Origin: Elysia chlorotica
Lineage: Eukaryota > Mollusca > Gastropoda > Plakobranchidae
Direction of reading: 5' to 3'
DNA: 64,000 nucleotides
NCBI GenBank assembly: GCA_003991915.1
Contig: RQTK01000022.1
Coordinates: 543,097-607,096 of the forward strand
A program made the position numbers and the translations under genes. Positions within the stretch are counted from its first letter, which is position 1, and each line of letters starts with the position of its first letter. Below are positions 40,875 through 54,500 of this stretch, piece by piece. The notes under the pieces were generated by a model. The model saw nothing but the letters and a program-made list of their open reading frames with translations. It searched no databases and was not told the DNA's origin.

Positions 40875-43800
40875 CCTCTCTCCATTTTTTTTTTTATCTA
40901 TAACGTTTTTATTTCAGATATCTTCTTTCCACACCTCTTTTTTAAATTTGAATCTCTCTTTGTATTGTCTCTACTCTGCTTTATTTTATGTTTCATAAAC
41001 TTCTACAACTATGTTAAAATGTTTATTTTGTTTGTTTGGTTTGGTAAGTTTTTAGCTTTTCCATACCTTTTAAGTTGTTGCAGCTACTAACAGGCTGTAG
41101 TGGGATTTATATATGTATATCTGTTAATTAAAGTAAAGAGGAAAGTATAAAACAATGAAAACAAAAATGTCGACATAAATTTTACACATCCGCAGTTCCA
41201 ATCTAAGCCGTAACAATAAATCAAGTCAATCAGTTTTGAAGATAATTGATTCTATTTCTAGAATATTTTGAACAAGAGAATCATATTTCCTGGAAGAACC
41301 CCCTAACATATTTCAAGTATCAATACACAATTTATTTCTGTAATGAGGTAGATGATTTATTTATAATTAACAAATTTTTGGTTATTAATGACAATGTGTT
41401 TTCAGCTCATTAATTTAGTTATTAATTTTTTCCAATACTGGACATTTGAAATGAAAATGTATAGGAATAAATTCTCAATGTTCCATATTTAGCATGAAAT
41501 GCAATTTTGCGGACAAACAAAATGTAAGTTAACAATTTTTCTCTGGTGACATTTTCACTTATATGCTTAGAGGACGGGATCACAATTGTGAGAGTGCTAA
41601 AATTTTTATAATTTTTACATCAGGAATTTTAATGATGTACTTTTCATACAAGTAGACACTATAATAATTAAGTTACTCAGATTCGCTGATATTATCAGTC
41701 CTTACTCAACTTTACTTCATTGAAGGTGAATCTATCTGCTTATTTTTAAAATGTTTTTGTAACATTAATAATAATCATTATTTACATTACGGTATATAAA
41801 TGCATTATCTTTCATTATATGTCAATTGTCATTTTTGTCAAAGAATATTTTGAAGTGTTTGCTTCTTGGGACTTTAGATTTCATGTTCTATAAGTGCAAT
41901 ATTTAGAACCTCTTCTTTAGCTAGGTGAATTAAATATTTAAATCTCCTAAAATTACTGTTATAATTAAACCTGTCTTTGGAACCGAAAGCCATTAGCAGT
42001 TAAATTTTGTGATTTTGTGAAAATCCAATTTCCGTTTTCCCAATTTTCTGTACAAAATTGAACCTATTAACTTTAAAATATTTGTTATTTTTTTGCTGCC
42101 CCATATATCTCATAATATGCTATGGTTTGTGAAGAATTGAGTTTCAAAATATGTGGACAACATAATTGCTTTTTTTATTTTAATTTTTGCCTGCATGATG
42201 ATTGCATGTTTTTGTTTTGCAAGAAAATGATTGCCATAAATTCATCATAAAGGGAGTAAGTTTTTAAGCCATAGTGTATGAGTTGTGAAATCTTGTTTAA
42301 TATTTTATGTTAAATGTACAATACTTTTTTTTAAGATTGTATGTTGAGGCAATTGTTATGGTGTCAATGAACATAATACTGCTGAAGAATGTTTTATATG
42401 AGATTTGTATTAAAGCATGGTTTCACTAAAGGCAAACTGCTATTTGTGTGTTGCTTCATAAATATTTCAATGGAATTATAAAAAATACTTTTTTTGTTCT
42501 TTAAAAAAAATTAACAATTCAAACAAATATCAAGTGTCTTTTCCATCATTTTGGATTAAAAGAGCAGTGAGAAAGCCCATCCGTCATCTCCAGATTTCAT
42601 TAGCTAAGACTCAAAGTAACAGCCTCCTAGTATGAAATCAGTTGGAAATTATTATTCATAGAAGACAATGAAAACTGGACTCGAAGTTTATTAATTAAGG
42701 GTATTTAATTTTAAATGGTAAAAATAAGCCACCAAATGTTAAAATTATGTAAAATAGTTTTACAAATCACAATTTTTGGCATTATAGTAATATGTAAATG
42801 GTATAACATCATCTTTATTAAATTTTGGCAATTCCACACAATCCTTAAGATGCAATATCAGCTTTTCTTCTTCAATTGAAGTAAATATAAAATCCAAAGG
42901 TAGTAATTGTTCTCACATCTATTATATGCATGGATAAACAAGTTCTGTAAAATCTATTTCATCACATTGTTTTTACAAATTCAAAGTAACATTAATTTAT
43001 CACAGTTTAAGAATGACAACAATATGGGAATTGTAAAATGCAGTTGAAGCATGGTTACTGAAATAAACAAAAAGGTAAATGTATGATTCTATTAAATATC
43101 CAAAGCACTGCAGACAAGTTATGCACCTGGCCACACATACTTAAAAGACCCTGTAAAACATAAGGCTAGACAAGCACAGTGTGTCATAATAAATCTTGTA
43201 TCACATAAGGAAGTTATTTTCTTTATAGTAGTATACGTGCATGTTTTCAGTGATTTTATGCAAATAGGGTAAAGCTGTATGGTCTTACTTGACTTCATTT
43301 GAATTTCTGTTACTATGGGGACTGATACAATAAAACAGGAAACAAAAGCAGCAAAGCATACTACATCAGTACATGTATACTCTAAGCAAGTATAGCTCTA
43401 CTTTCTTATTTCATCTGATTCATAGCAAAACAAATATAATGTAAGATGAAGGACTCACCTGTGCTATAAAAACGGATAATTTTTCAACATTTTAAAATGT
43501 TTTCCTTTAGTGTATTGAATAAAATGAAAATTGGCAATTGAACTGTGATATTTCAATTCTTGTCTATATGTATTTAAGGGCATGTGTTGTATTCAATTTA
43601 GTGACAGAAATTACCATAAAGCCATACAATTATTGCTCATATGTAAATCAAAACAGTAATTGAATAGATTAACGAGTAATTTATAATGTCCTGTGTTAAA
43701 TTTTAATGAGGCAACTGTATTTTAGATATTTCAATCCCATAGTTTAAGAAAAATAAACTACATATTATGGACATTGTCATCAAATAGGATACATGTGTAA

Positions 43801-44086
43801 TTAAAAAATGAATAACAAAAAGGAGATGATGAAAAAAAAATGAAAGGCACACAGATTAATAGACCTTACTTTTCTTTTCCCCCAAAGGAGCCGTTGCCAT
43901 TGCTGTTTCTGATTTTCAACATTTGAATATCATAGCACTGATAAAACTTGTCACCTAAATGATAAAATCTTTGCTAATATGCAATTTTATATTCTTTTCC
44001 TATTTCCCTTAGGAAAATGTTTCTATAATTCTCATAACCAGAATCATATTTAAACATTCACATAAAATGTAATTAGATCAGACCAT

Positions 44087-44092
44087 TTTATT
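44087..44092 (-). terminator. Polyadenylation signal just after the ANKRD53 stop
   Basis: AATAAA read on the minus strand begins only about 6 bases after the ANKRD53 stop codon (44098-44100). If used, the 3'UTR would be only about 30 bases. Other minus-strand signals may exist further on. Confidence 0.4.
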
Positions 44093-44097
44093 TTGCA

Positions 44098-47000
44098 TTA
44101 CTTTATGTCCCCTAAATTTATCTCATACTCACGGCCTCTTATATTTGGAAAATGAGTAGGTTGGCTCATATTCCTCAAAGTTTGCATTACCATTGACAAT
44201 GGGAAATGATCATCTGTCAATTCTGTTTTTGCAAATCGACTTTTGCTTGAATCTGACTTACTTCTAAAACTTTCAGTAGATTTTGGAGATAGGCTCATCA
44301 ACCTCACACTGTTCTTTATCATGTAAGAACGGACATCATTGATCAGATGTAGGGGGGCCTCTGAGCGTCCTTTTGTATCTATATCATACTTTTTCTTTGT
44401 GTGGACGTCTCCAATGTGCTTGCATTTAAACAGCATCCCTCTGTTGATAGAATCTGAATTACTAGACAATTCCTGGCGGATTATTTCTGGGGGCAGTCTT
44501 GGCTTCCTCAGCTTTGCTCCAGAGCCTTTTTTCTTGACATCTTCATCTATATTATTCGGAGTTATAGGCCTGTGAAATTTTCCTTCATAAAATTTTGGAG
44601 CCCCTTTCACTCTTGGCATCATTGTGTACTCATCTCTTGGAAAATCGTCACCTAGGTTAGGAATATATTTTTTCCCAGGCGCTTTTGTTGATTTATTCCA
44701 CTCATCAGCGTTGTAAAATGGGGGTAACTTTTCAGCCCTTCCTTTATCTTTGTCTTTGCTTGTATCATCCTCACTGCCACCAGCAAGTCCTCTCAACAAC
44801 TCTTCATCTGTCATCTCTGCAGGCTCTTTCTCTTCCTTTCCTTGTTTGCTGTCTTGCTCAGTAATTTTCCTAGCATCTAAGGAAACTTTAACTGTTGTTT
44901 TCTTAGCTACACTGTTGGGTTTATATCCTCCCGTGCTGCCAGCCTTACTTGATGACTTGGCTTGGTTTCCACCTTGTATATTACCAGATTGAGTTGTCAG
45001 ATTTTTGGATGCCATCCACTGTTTAAATGCCTCATCCCCGTAGTATTGTTGGGCTGTTTTCATCTCCTCGTCTTCCTCCATTTCCTTCAAGACCTGTTGC
45101 ATCTTAATCTTTTTGAGTTGCTGCATTTCTTTAGCAACTGAGTCCTTGTCTTGGTGCCACATTTCTGCCGCCAAAATTCTGAAAAAAGAATTGGAAAAAA
45201 AAAGTAGACATTCATGTATTCTTCATCATTGAAGTGCAATAACAAGTACCAACTTGATGAAGCAACAAAATAAAACACAAAGGCAAAACAAAGAAAGTCA
45301 AAGTTAATATTGAGATAGTCATGCATCAACTAATTGATAGCAAATGTTTAAAGTTATTACTTGAAACAGATTCGTCTCCTTACCGGGTGTTGTAACAACA
45401 TTGATAATGAGTTGTTTGAAAATGTTTGTAGGACACAATAAATCTTTACTGGTATGAGAGTGAAGAAGTGTCCTGCTCCCCATTGCCAATGCTCAAAGAA
45501 AAAACAAAATTCAAAGTATTATCATTACCACAAACTTTCCTGTCAAATCCACATTAACATTTTATAGTGAAACGAGCTTGATCTTTTAAGAAATCTTAAA
45601 TAGTTTAAAGTTTGAAATCACCTGGTTAACATATTTTACAATGAAACACTTCAAAATGATTCTATATTTGCCATTAACTGCTGGGGCCAGTTTTATATAA
45701 TATGAAAAATGAATGGAAAAATAAATACAAACCTACACCGAAATACTTTAAACCTAGCATTCTATAACAATTTTTTGACATAATATCAATTTAAAGAAAA
45801 ACTATCAAATCCGTATAGTTTGCACAAGTAACTGTTTATCTGATTGTGATATCATTCAGACCTTGCACATTTTCTATGTCCCCATAATTTAGCCAAATCC
45901 AGAGGAGTGTTTCCTCTGCAGTCCTGTCCATCTATCTTTGCTCCAATTTCCAGTAGCAACTTGAGACACTGCACATGGCCTTCACTTGCTGCCTGGTGAA
46001 CTGGAGTGATACCATCATCATTTGCACTGAAAGAGGGGAAAATGTCAAATAATATTGAAAGCGTGTGATTTAACAAGAAAAAAAAGAAGAAAACAAACAT
46101 GTACTATTAACTTTGAACCATTCCTCACTTCAAAAAAAAAAAAAAGCTCAATCACTTACTTGAATGATTTTTGTTATTGTCATAACTTTTCCCTAATGCA
46201 AAGAAAAAAATGTTTATCTCCCCCTCCCACTATTTTCTTCTGTCTGTTGCTCAACACTGTATATATATATATCTAAAAAAAAACAGTGCAGCATTCTTGT
46301 AAGGTTAGTGAAAGACTTAAACACATGATTGACAATGTTTTGTCAAGCAACAGCAAAATATAGGAATAATGCTTTTCAATTATTTATTGTTATCTCCTAA
46401 CATTAAATTCACTTACTAAGTATACAAAACATAAATCAAGAATAACTAATCAAATCATACTTACATAGAGCCATCTGCCCCTTTCCCAAGAAGATATGCC
46501 AAGCATTGCATGGATCTATTTCCTGTTTGGTTGCTGATGCACAAATGCACAGGTCTCCAACCGGTAGAGCTAGGTAGATTGATATCAATCTTAAACTTCT
46601 CAATACAAACTTTCAAACATTCAAGCCGCCCATGAATTGCAGCTAAATGTATAGCAGTCAAGCCCTGCAAAAGACAGTGAAGAATAAAACTATGAACGTT
46701 TTTAAAAGTAACCCCTGATAGTAAGCAAATAAAAATTTTATAATAAAATGGACTGCTGATAATATATAATTTCAAAACGTTGTTCAGACACTATCATCAA
46801 TTCAGAAACTAAATAAACCAATCAAAAATTTTAAAATATACTGAATATAAATTTGTTTACACATAATAAAAATTATTTTTTTTTTATAGCTTGTTTGAAT
46901 TCATTACATATCAAGCTAAGACTTAAAAAGACTTTTTTTTTCCCCCAATGACACTTTCATGTGAAATCTGAGTACATCTTCGGTAATTTATATAAAGGCA

Positions 47001-47489
47001 ATCTGAAAGATTATGAAAGATGGATTATTCAGTATACCAGATTTGATCACATGACAATAAGCTCTAGTTCTTGATCAGCACCCCAACTTTTACCTCAATA
47101 TTTTAATAGATTTGAATCAAGATTTTTAAAACTTAGATTTACACTTAATTATTTATTTTAAATATTTATCTTTAAGGTGAGCTTTCCAGAGGAAGAAATT
47201 GAATATTATGAAATGACAGCACTATACATATAAAACCATAGACATACAGTTACAAGAAAAAGCAACTTACATTTTTGTCAAAGTTAATATCAGGACCTGC
47301 ATCTCTCAGACTTTGTTTTAACCACTCCACATCTCCAATAGCTGCAGCCATAAACTCATCATCAGCGATTTTTTTCTCCGTTGCAAGTTTTGTTCTTCTC
47401 CTCCTGGCTCCACGTGCAGAATCTGACATGCCCGAGCCCCATGTTTGTGATCCAGCAGTATGAGTTTTAGGAGTACTTGCCATAGACAT
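44098..47489 (-). CDS. ANKRD53: Ankyrin repeat domain protein 53 orthologue, complete coding part
   Basis: Exons in transcript order: 47489-47271 (the exon itself extends 5' to an acceptor at 47522), 46664-46465, 46026-45862 and 45178-44098. Phases fit and give 554 aa. An N-terminal block (FMAAAIGDVEWLKQSL) leads into ankyrin repeats (GLTAIHLAAIHGRLECLKV; LLGKGADGS; GITPVHQAASEGHVQCLKLL; GNTPLDLAKLWGHRKCARIL) at about residues 50-195. Next comes the family-specific linker AAEMWHQDKDSVAKEMQQLK and a long lysine- and acid-rich, probably disordered tail of about 355 residues in one exon. The linker after the last repeat is what picks ANKRD53 from other ankyrin proteins. Human ANKRD53 is reported in spindle and chromosome alignment. 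The frame stays open upstream of the ATG to the acceptor, so a further 5' exon could add residues; two Met codons (47489, 47483) are possible starts. The third exon has a weak donor, GTCTGA. Confidence 0.88.
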
Positions 47490-47522
47490 GGTGCTGCGTT
47501 GTATATCTATTTCTTCAATGAA

Positions 47523-48520
47523 CTGTAAACAGATTTTTAGAAAAAAGAAAGGGAAAAATCTAGACATAAAGGTAGGTCTGTCTAAATCATCTATGCTCAT
47601 ACGCACAAACAGTCGAGCCTGCCCATGGACCCCACCAAAGATCATAGACAAAAGTGATCACCATGAACAATAAAGGTCAACTGTGTACTTGAAATATTTT
47701 CATACTTCTCTATAGGCGAGTACCAGGGTTACTACAAACTTACCCTTTGTTAGTTTCAAATGCACAGGCTGAAATGGCCAGCATGAGTGTCTAAAACCAG
47801 AGTGGCCCTGTTTCAATAGACAGCAGCTGTTTCTTTACATTTTTTAACTATAATCACTAACCTTTTTAATATTCCATAGCTTTCTAAAGGCCTATTCGAT
47901 TATGACAGTTTAGATCGTACTTAGATATATGTTTAAATTCAAAATAATAGACAAAGGAAGACATTATTTAAAGTTAGAAAAATTAAGAAACAAATTGTTT
48001 TCCATACTTATATTTTTGAGGTCTAAAGAAAAGTCATTTTAATCACAGTTGCTGCGAAAAAAGATTTTGGAGACTTTTGTCACTAACGACGCGTAGCCAT
48101 CTTTGTATCACAGTCAGATTTTAGCAACTGTTAACATGAGTTTATTCTATTTATATGCACATTTAAATAAAAACAAATTACGTCTAAACATTTCAGTAAA
48201 AAGCCCCATTAAAATACTTAGTATTGTTGAAATGTATTTTATGCTATTTTTATGGTCCAAAGCTATATTGTAGAAAATTCAAATAATTTATTTTAGTTTA
48301 TAAATACTATGCCAACATGGCCTTAAAATTTTGGTGTTGTCGTAAACCGCTAGAGGTTTGTTATTGTTAGGCATACTTCCCTAACAACATTATAATGGCG
48401 GCGTACACAATCTGAGAGATAAGATCGCCTTTTGTCTCGCATTGTGTTTATAAAAGCTAAAATATTATTTTCTGATTTTTAAATCCATATTAGATCTAAT
48501 CGAAAACACTGTAAACTAAA
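47523..48520. promoter_or_regulatory. Bidirectional ANKRD53/ENO4 upstream region
   Basis: About 1 kb separates the first recognised ANKRD53 exon (minus) from the ENO4 start codon (plus), so the two genes are head to head and probably share a promoter. It contains an 8-bp inverted repeat TTGTTAGG…CCTAACAA at 48364-48387. A YY1-like ATGGCGGC lies at 48395-48402, and its ATG opens a six-codon upstream ORF ending in TGA. A small GC-rich patch (acgacgcg) lies near 48089. No TATA box is evident. A 5' noncoding exon of ANKRD53 probably lies here, but I could not place it. Confidence 0.6.
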
Positions 48521-51500
48521 ATGGCGTCAGCTACATCTTCCAGGTATACGAGGGATACGTATATCTTAAAGCAAAAGGCTATGAAATATTACAGTGAAAA
48601 TGGTATTCCCACGAAGATGGAAGAAATTTTGAACACCATGTTTTATGATGACCCATCAGATGTACATGGCTATTTGGTAAGGATGAAATGACTGTGTTTT
48701 TAAAAAAATCAATTAAAATATTTTGCTGACCTGCAAAGTAATCCTACATCGTACAAGGCTGTGACCAACCATTGAAGGATGTAGGTAAACTTCTGCTCAT
48801 CACTCTCTTTTTTGCCAGAGGAGTTCTTCAATTATTTGCACAATACTGTCTTCTCCTTGACCTCTTTCTGGATGGCCGTTGCCAAGCGGTGGATCTTTTT
48901 ATTCCCCTGTCATTCTAGCAAGTACTGCCTGCCTATTTCCATTCCCAAAATTCTGCAACATCTTTCAATTTTGTTTGATTCCTAATTTCCCTGCATGGGT
49001 CTGTTTCTTTCGTTTTTCATAAATATTTTTCTTTTCATTGTTATTTGTGCAACTCCTAAGCTGGCGGCAATGCTTTTTTAATGGAACATGTTGGCATAAG
49101 TTGGGTGAGTCCATGTATAAGCACTATAGGCTATATAGTCTTTCTGTCCAAATTTTGCTATATGCTCTATATTATAGTGGTTCTGTAAAAAATTGGACAT
49201 AAAAACTGTGTATCGGAATCATTTTTTTCAAAAACAGCAAGTAATCTTTCTTAAGACCTAGTGTTAAAATGAGATAAAGCTTCGCTTTACTCAAGGGTTC
49301 TTGGTGGCGTCCGTCTGTCTTGGGAGACAATGGAGTATTTGCGCCGAACAGGCAGAATTTGGAGTGGCAGGTCCTGTTACAGTTTTGACAGGGAAATCTG
49401 ACGTCAGCCTCTTCTGGTACTGCAGCTGCATGGCACTCTTGACAGTTTTTTCATTTAAGTTCTTTCTGTCATGCTCATATAGCTTTCATCGTTTTTTCCC
49501 TGTAAATGTTTAAGAAGGATTTTTTTCACTGGCAGATTTTAATAATCAATGACTGATTCCTTTTTTCCAGGTGAATTATTTCAGCCAGTTCACATTGGAA
49601 GCAGTGGTCAGCAAGGTTTGTTTAATCCAATTTTATCACATAGTTTATACATTTTGAATCCATGACATTAAAATTAAAATGAATCCTTAAGATTGTTTTA
49701 ATACCATAGCTCGTAAATAAATGATACAACTATCTAATAAGTTATTCTTAGGTTATCAGACAGATCTGACCAAAAACAATAATTAAGTTTTACGTTTAAG
49801 AGCCTAAGCTTCAACTTAAAAAAAAACAAACAACAACGAAAAAAGAACAAAATCAAAGTAAGTTATTAAATAAAGAGCCACTTCATGCAGCCTCAATAGT
49901 CAGAAAAGTTGCTAAGGAGTAAGAGAACGCTATCAAAGAAGATGAAATTGAAACGTCTGTCTTTCATATGATGTATCTTTTCCTTTTTCGCTGTTTCTGC
50001 TCAAGTTCAACATATTGAATATTCATAACAGGTTTGATTACTTTAAGGTTTTATTCATATACTCATATTTATTTTATTTTTCGTTTTCTTTTTGTTTGTA
50101 ATTGCTTTAACTATTTCTTTAATTTAACATTTGATATCCCCTGACTGTGGCCTCATCACCTGCAGCCTAAACAGTGTGCTGGGGAAGATTGTTTCATTCT
50201 ATACCATATTGGGAAGAATTACTGTTTTTGATTTAACTTAAACTGTCTTGCTCTAGAATATTTGATAAGGTAGAGGGTTTTAATTTTTATATCTGTATTT
50301 CAGTTGTCTCTAATAGCATTTAAATAATTTTCAGTTGTATGCAACACAAGTGTATGGCTCTACAGGGATGCCAACGATACAGACCGATGTCTTCTGTACA
50401 GTTAACAACAAAGAAAAAGTTTGTTTTATATTGCGCCCTCAAAGCATGCACATTTTAATTAAAAAATTGACTTAATGTCTTTTTAGTAACAAAAATAAAT
50501 GAACATGAATATCTATGAAAAAGAAAGTTGTAATACCATGGATATATATTCTTTTTTTTATTATTATTATTTGAAAATACTTTTTTGCATTTTTTATTAT
50601 TATTTGAACATACTTTTTTGCATTTTTTCTTTAATTTTAAAACTCTTTTTTCATGTTCAATTCCTTCCATACAATTTCTTTAAAGTTAAAGAGATTTTAA
50701 AACTTAAAAAAAATATGAATATCAATGATGACTTCTTTAACCAAACAGTTTTGTTATTTGAAAGGAATGAAAATCTTTCTTTTCTAATTTGTTGTTGTTG
50801 TTACCTTAATTTGCAGAAAATTGTTTCAAGCACAATTCCTTGCACTAATATCAAAGCCAAGCCAGAAGATCGAGAGAAAGCAGAGATAGAAACTCAACAC
50901 TCCATAGTAACTGCGCTGAAGGCTATAAACACAGAAATAAGTGATGCTCTAATCAGATTAAATCCAAAGCAGCAGAATGATATTGACAAAATCCTAGTGT
51001 AAGAAACTTTGGATAATATTCAAAAAATATTTTATGTAATATTTCCTTATAATTTGGTATCTCATTCAACCTTGATTTATTGTATTTTTCTTGGAAGGCC
51101 TTTTTGAGCTTAAATTGAATGTGTTTTATGTGACATGGACAAATATTTCTTTTTCTGTAGAAATTAAGTTTTTTAAAATTTTTTGGACATAACAAATAAA
51201 TATTGTGCATTAGTATTTTATTTCAATTTTATGGAGTATTGTGTGTCAATGGTCTCTTTTCTATTTATTAACATTATTATCTTTTGATTTTTCTCAAGGT
51301 TACTATTGTTTGACATGGTCTTTCTAAATTAGTTAGGGTTGTTGACATACAGTTGCTGCTTTCCTACCTACTGATTTTTTTCTTATTAGGTCTATAATTG
51401 AAATAATGAAGTCAGAAGAGGCAGCCAGGAAAGTACACGAGGAAGAAATAGTAGAGAATCCATCACCATCCATTGCAACAGAGGATAAGGACAAGAAGAA

Positions 51501-54500
51501 ATCAGCAAAGTATGTTCTTTATCTTAATATTTAGGAGTAGAAATATCTGATCACAGGATCAACCACCAGGTTGAACAGGGATTCCCCTGTTATGCCGCTG
51601 CTAGTTATTAGACTTAATTTTCACATCAAAATAATGCAACGATGAGGCAGACATATTAATTCAAGAAGTGTAAAACTCACATAATGCCTTAAAGTAATCA
51701 TAGAAAACCATTGGAATTGGCTTCACTGTTAGAATTTTTACAAGTGATAACCTTTTAAGTAATTGAAATGATTTTCAAGAGAATGGTAGTATCATTTTTG
51801 AATAATAAGCATTTAATTAAGAAAATGTGAAAATGATTACTCTTCAAAATTTTCTTACTATATGTTCGAAATCTGACCTGCCCCATGCAAACTTTTTCTT
51901 TGAGAGAGTTACAATTTTGTGTGTTGTATTCTTTAAATGCGGTGTCACTTCTCACCAACCACAGTTGGTGCAAAGTGACGGGACCACACTTTTCACCAAC
52001 CACAGTAGGTGCAAAGTGACGGGGCAACACTTCTCACCAACCACAGTTGGTGCAAAGTGACGGGGCCACACTTCTCATGTTTCATTTTGCTGCTGTAATA
52101 AACTACTGTACAATACAGTTATACCAGGTTCTAAACTATAAACTATTTTAAATAAATGAAAACCAGGACGTTAGCGAAGTAAGGTCTAAGTAGCAATTGA
52201 TATTTTACTTGAATATTGAGATGCTGATTGAAGTTAGGATGGAACTAGGTCTCAATATCCTTAAATAACACAATGCCTGGAGGCTGTCATATAGTTTTGG
52301 TACAGTTCCTTTACGAGACATATACATGTAATTCAAAACTTGACGCCAAAATGGTACTATACAGACACACGTTTACATTGAAATGATGCCATCCCATCAT
52401 TTAGTTTGAGTTGGTGCAAAGTGACACAGGTCCTCTCTCACCAACCACAGTTGGTGTAAAGTGACGCGGCCCGGTGTCACTTCTCACCAACCACAGTTGG
52501 TGCAAAGTGACGGGACCACACTTCTCACCAACCACGATTGGTGCAAAGTGACGCGGCCTTCTTTAAATGTGTATCTTTAGAATGAAGGTAGACACGATGT
52601 TCTTGGTGTTAATGAGACTAGAGATTTTGCTGTTCAAAAACAAAGAAAAAGCTGTTAATATCAAGTTGACGCGCATTGCACAGTCATGCCCGGGCACACT
52701 CGGCGGCAGTGTGCCTGACAGGTGATTGATTACCGATCCGCCCACTACCTTTGATCGGCTCAGGCAGCCACTGAAGGCAAACTAAGTTGCCGCCTTTCAA
52801 GCTGTATAAACAATCATATCACATCATTGCTTCAAATTAAAAGTAGCCACAACTGACATATTCTATCACCTTTTTATTTTAAGTTAAATACTAAATATGT
52901 CTGAATACATTGCATGATCATGAAAGCTTTAGCATTTATAATAAAAAATTGTTGCCTAACACCGCATGAGGACTACATACACATTCTGCACACCTGCATC
53001 AGTTCATAGGTACATAACTGGCATTTGAGTAAAAAAATGAAAAAAACCAGCGGACCTCTCTAAAAAAAAAAATTATATTGTTTACCTTCATTAGGTTACT
53101 GCAACTGCAGGATTTAGGAATCCTGGAGGTTTCTAAACTAATTCACATAGACTTTTTTTTCAAGAATGTTGTTCACGTGTTCTGTGAATTTTCTTTACAA
53201 TTTAATTGCCTGATTTATAGTTGGTAATAACCCTCAGAAATGCTAACCAATACAGTTTTTCAATTTAAATGAATCTTAAAAATATAACCTGGCAAAAAAT
53301 GAATTGGATTAAAAATGGTGCAACATGTTTCTTCTCTCTGCAAATATCCAATTTTAGATCCAGCATGTAACATAAGTACACTTTTGATATCTTACACAGG
53401 ACTAGATCACAAACAAAGGATCTTTCAGCTGTTGAGTGAGAGCACTAGTTTTTGTTGAAATGTTCCATACTACAGTTACTAGTTCTGCTATATAAAAGGC
53501 AGTGGTATTGTGTCGTTTGTTTACAGAATGTTATACTATTTTCAAATTTCTTGTTTTTACTTCACATAGTCAATATTGTTGCTGGTTTTTGAGTGTTTTT
53601 TTTTTCATTTCTGGAAATAATCAATATTTTGTTCTTTTTTGTTTTAAAATCCATGTATCCTTTACATATTTATCAGTTGATGTTTGGGATTACGTGCTAC
53701 ATTACCAAATATAATAGAGATTGGTGATGTTTTTTTTTATATTACACATACATGTATTAGATTGTATTTTGTATAATCTAAATTTAAAAAAAAGTAATCT
53801 TTATAAATTTTAATGTAGAATTATATTTGAAAAAGACAACTATGAAACTCAACACAATTTGAAAGCCACACACTTTTCATTGTAATTTGTTATCTCATTA
53901 AAATAAAATTCCTTTGAGGTGAGTGAGATTTTTCATACATCGCCTAGACTAAATAAATTGTAGGAACAAACCCTAAGGAATCTGCATGTCACCTTATAGC
54001 TTAGACTTAAATTTGGAAAGTGGAAAATTGTACTTTTATGAAATCATCTTTTTTAACATTTGGTAATCAAGTTTGTTCAATTATAATGGCGATTTTATCT
54101 CGTTTTAAAATGTGTTATTCCAGGGGCTCATTTGCTCTTTAACAACTTTATTAGATCAAATGGATTCCATTCCTCTTTTTTTCTCCTTTCCACTGCATAA
54201 GTTTGTAAGTTAATGATGCCGCAAAATGAAGTCAGTGTCTCCAAAGTCTCTGTGTTGATATTGTAGTCTCTGAGCAGATTTTTAGACTGACTTAGAAGTA
54301 TCTGAGCCATAAACCTTCTGCTATCCTGATCGAACTCACCATAGAGGAGCTTAGCCTACATGGGAGACATAACCTACCATCTCAGTTTGGGTTTGCATAT
54401 GATTTTTATGGCGCTAGAGAGATTTCTCTGCTTCAGGACCTTAGAGTTGATAATTTTATTCTGCCAGTGGATATGAGGAAGGCTCCAATTACATCTAAGA

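Larger units (their letters stand above)
39727..44086. other. Convergent TEX261/ANKRD53 3' region
   Basis: 4.4 kb between the two stop codons, holding the 3'UTRs. AT-rich. A (CT)n repeat at 40831-40872 is the only structure seen. No further gene was recognised. Confidence 0.6.

Noticed and set aside
44339-44992. Two plus-strand ORFs of about 80 codons
   Set aside because: Antisense shadows of the long last exon of ANKRD53.
51940-52558. CRISPR-like regular 41-bp repeats
   Set aside because: Units are contiguous with no unique spacers, the context is a eukaryotic intron, and each unit is self-complementary. A transposon or minisatellite explains it.
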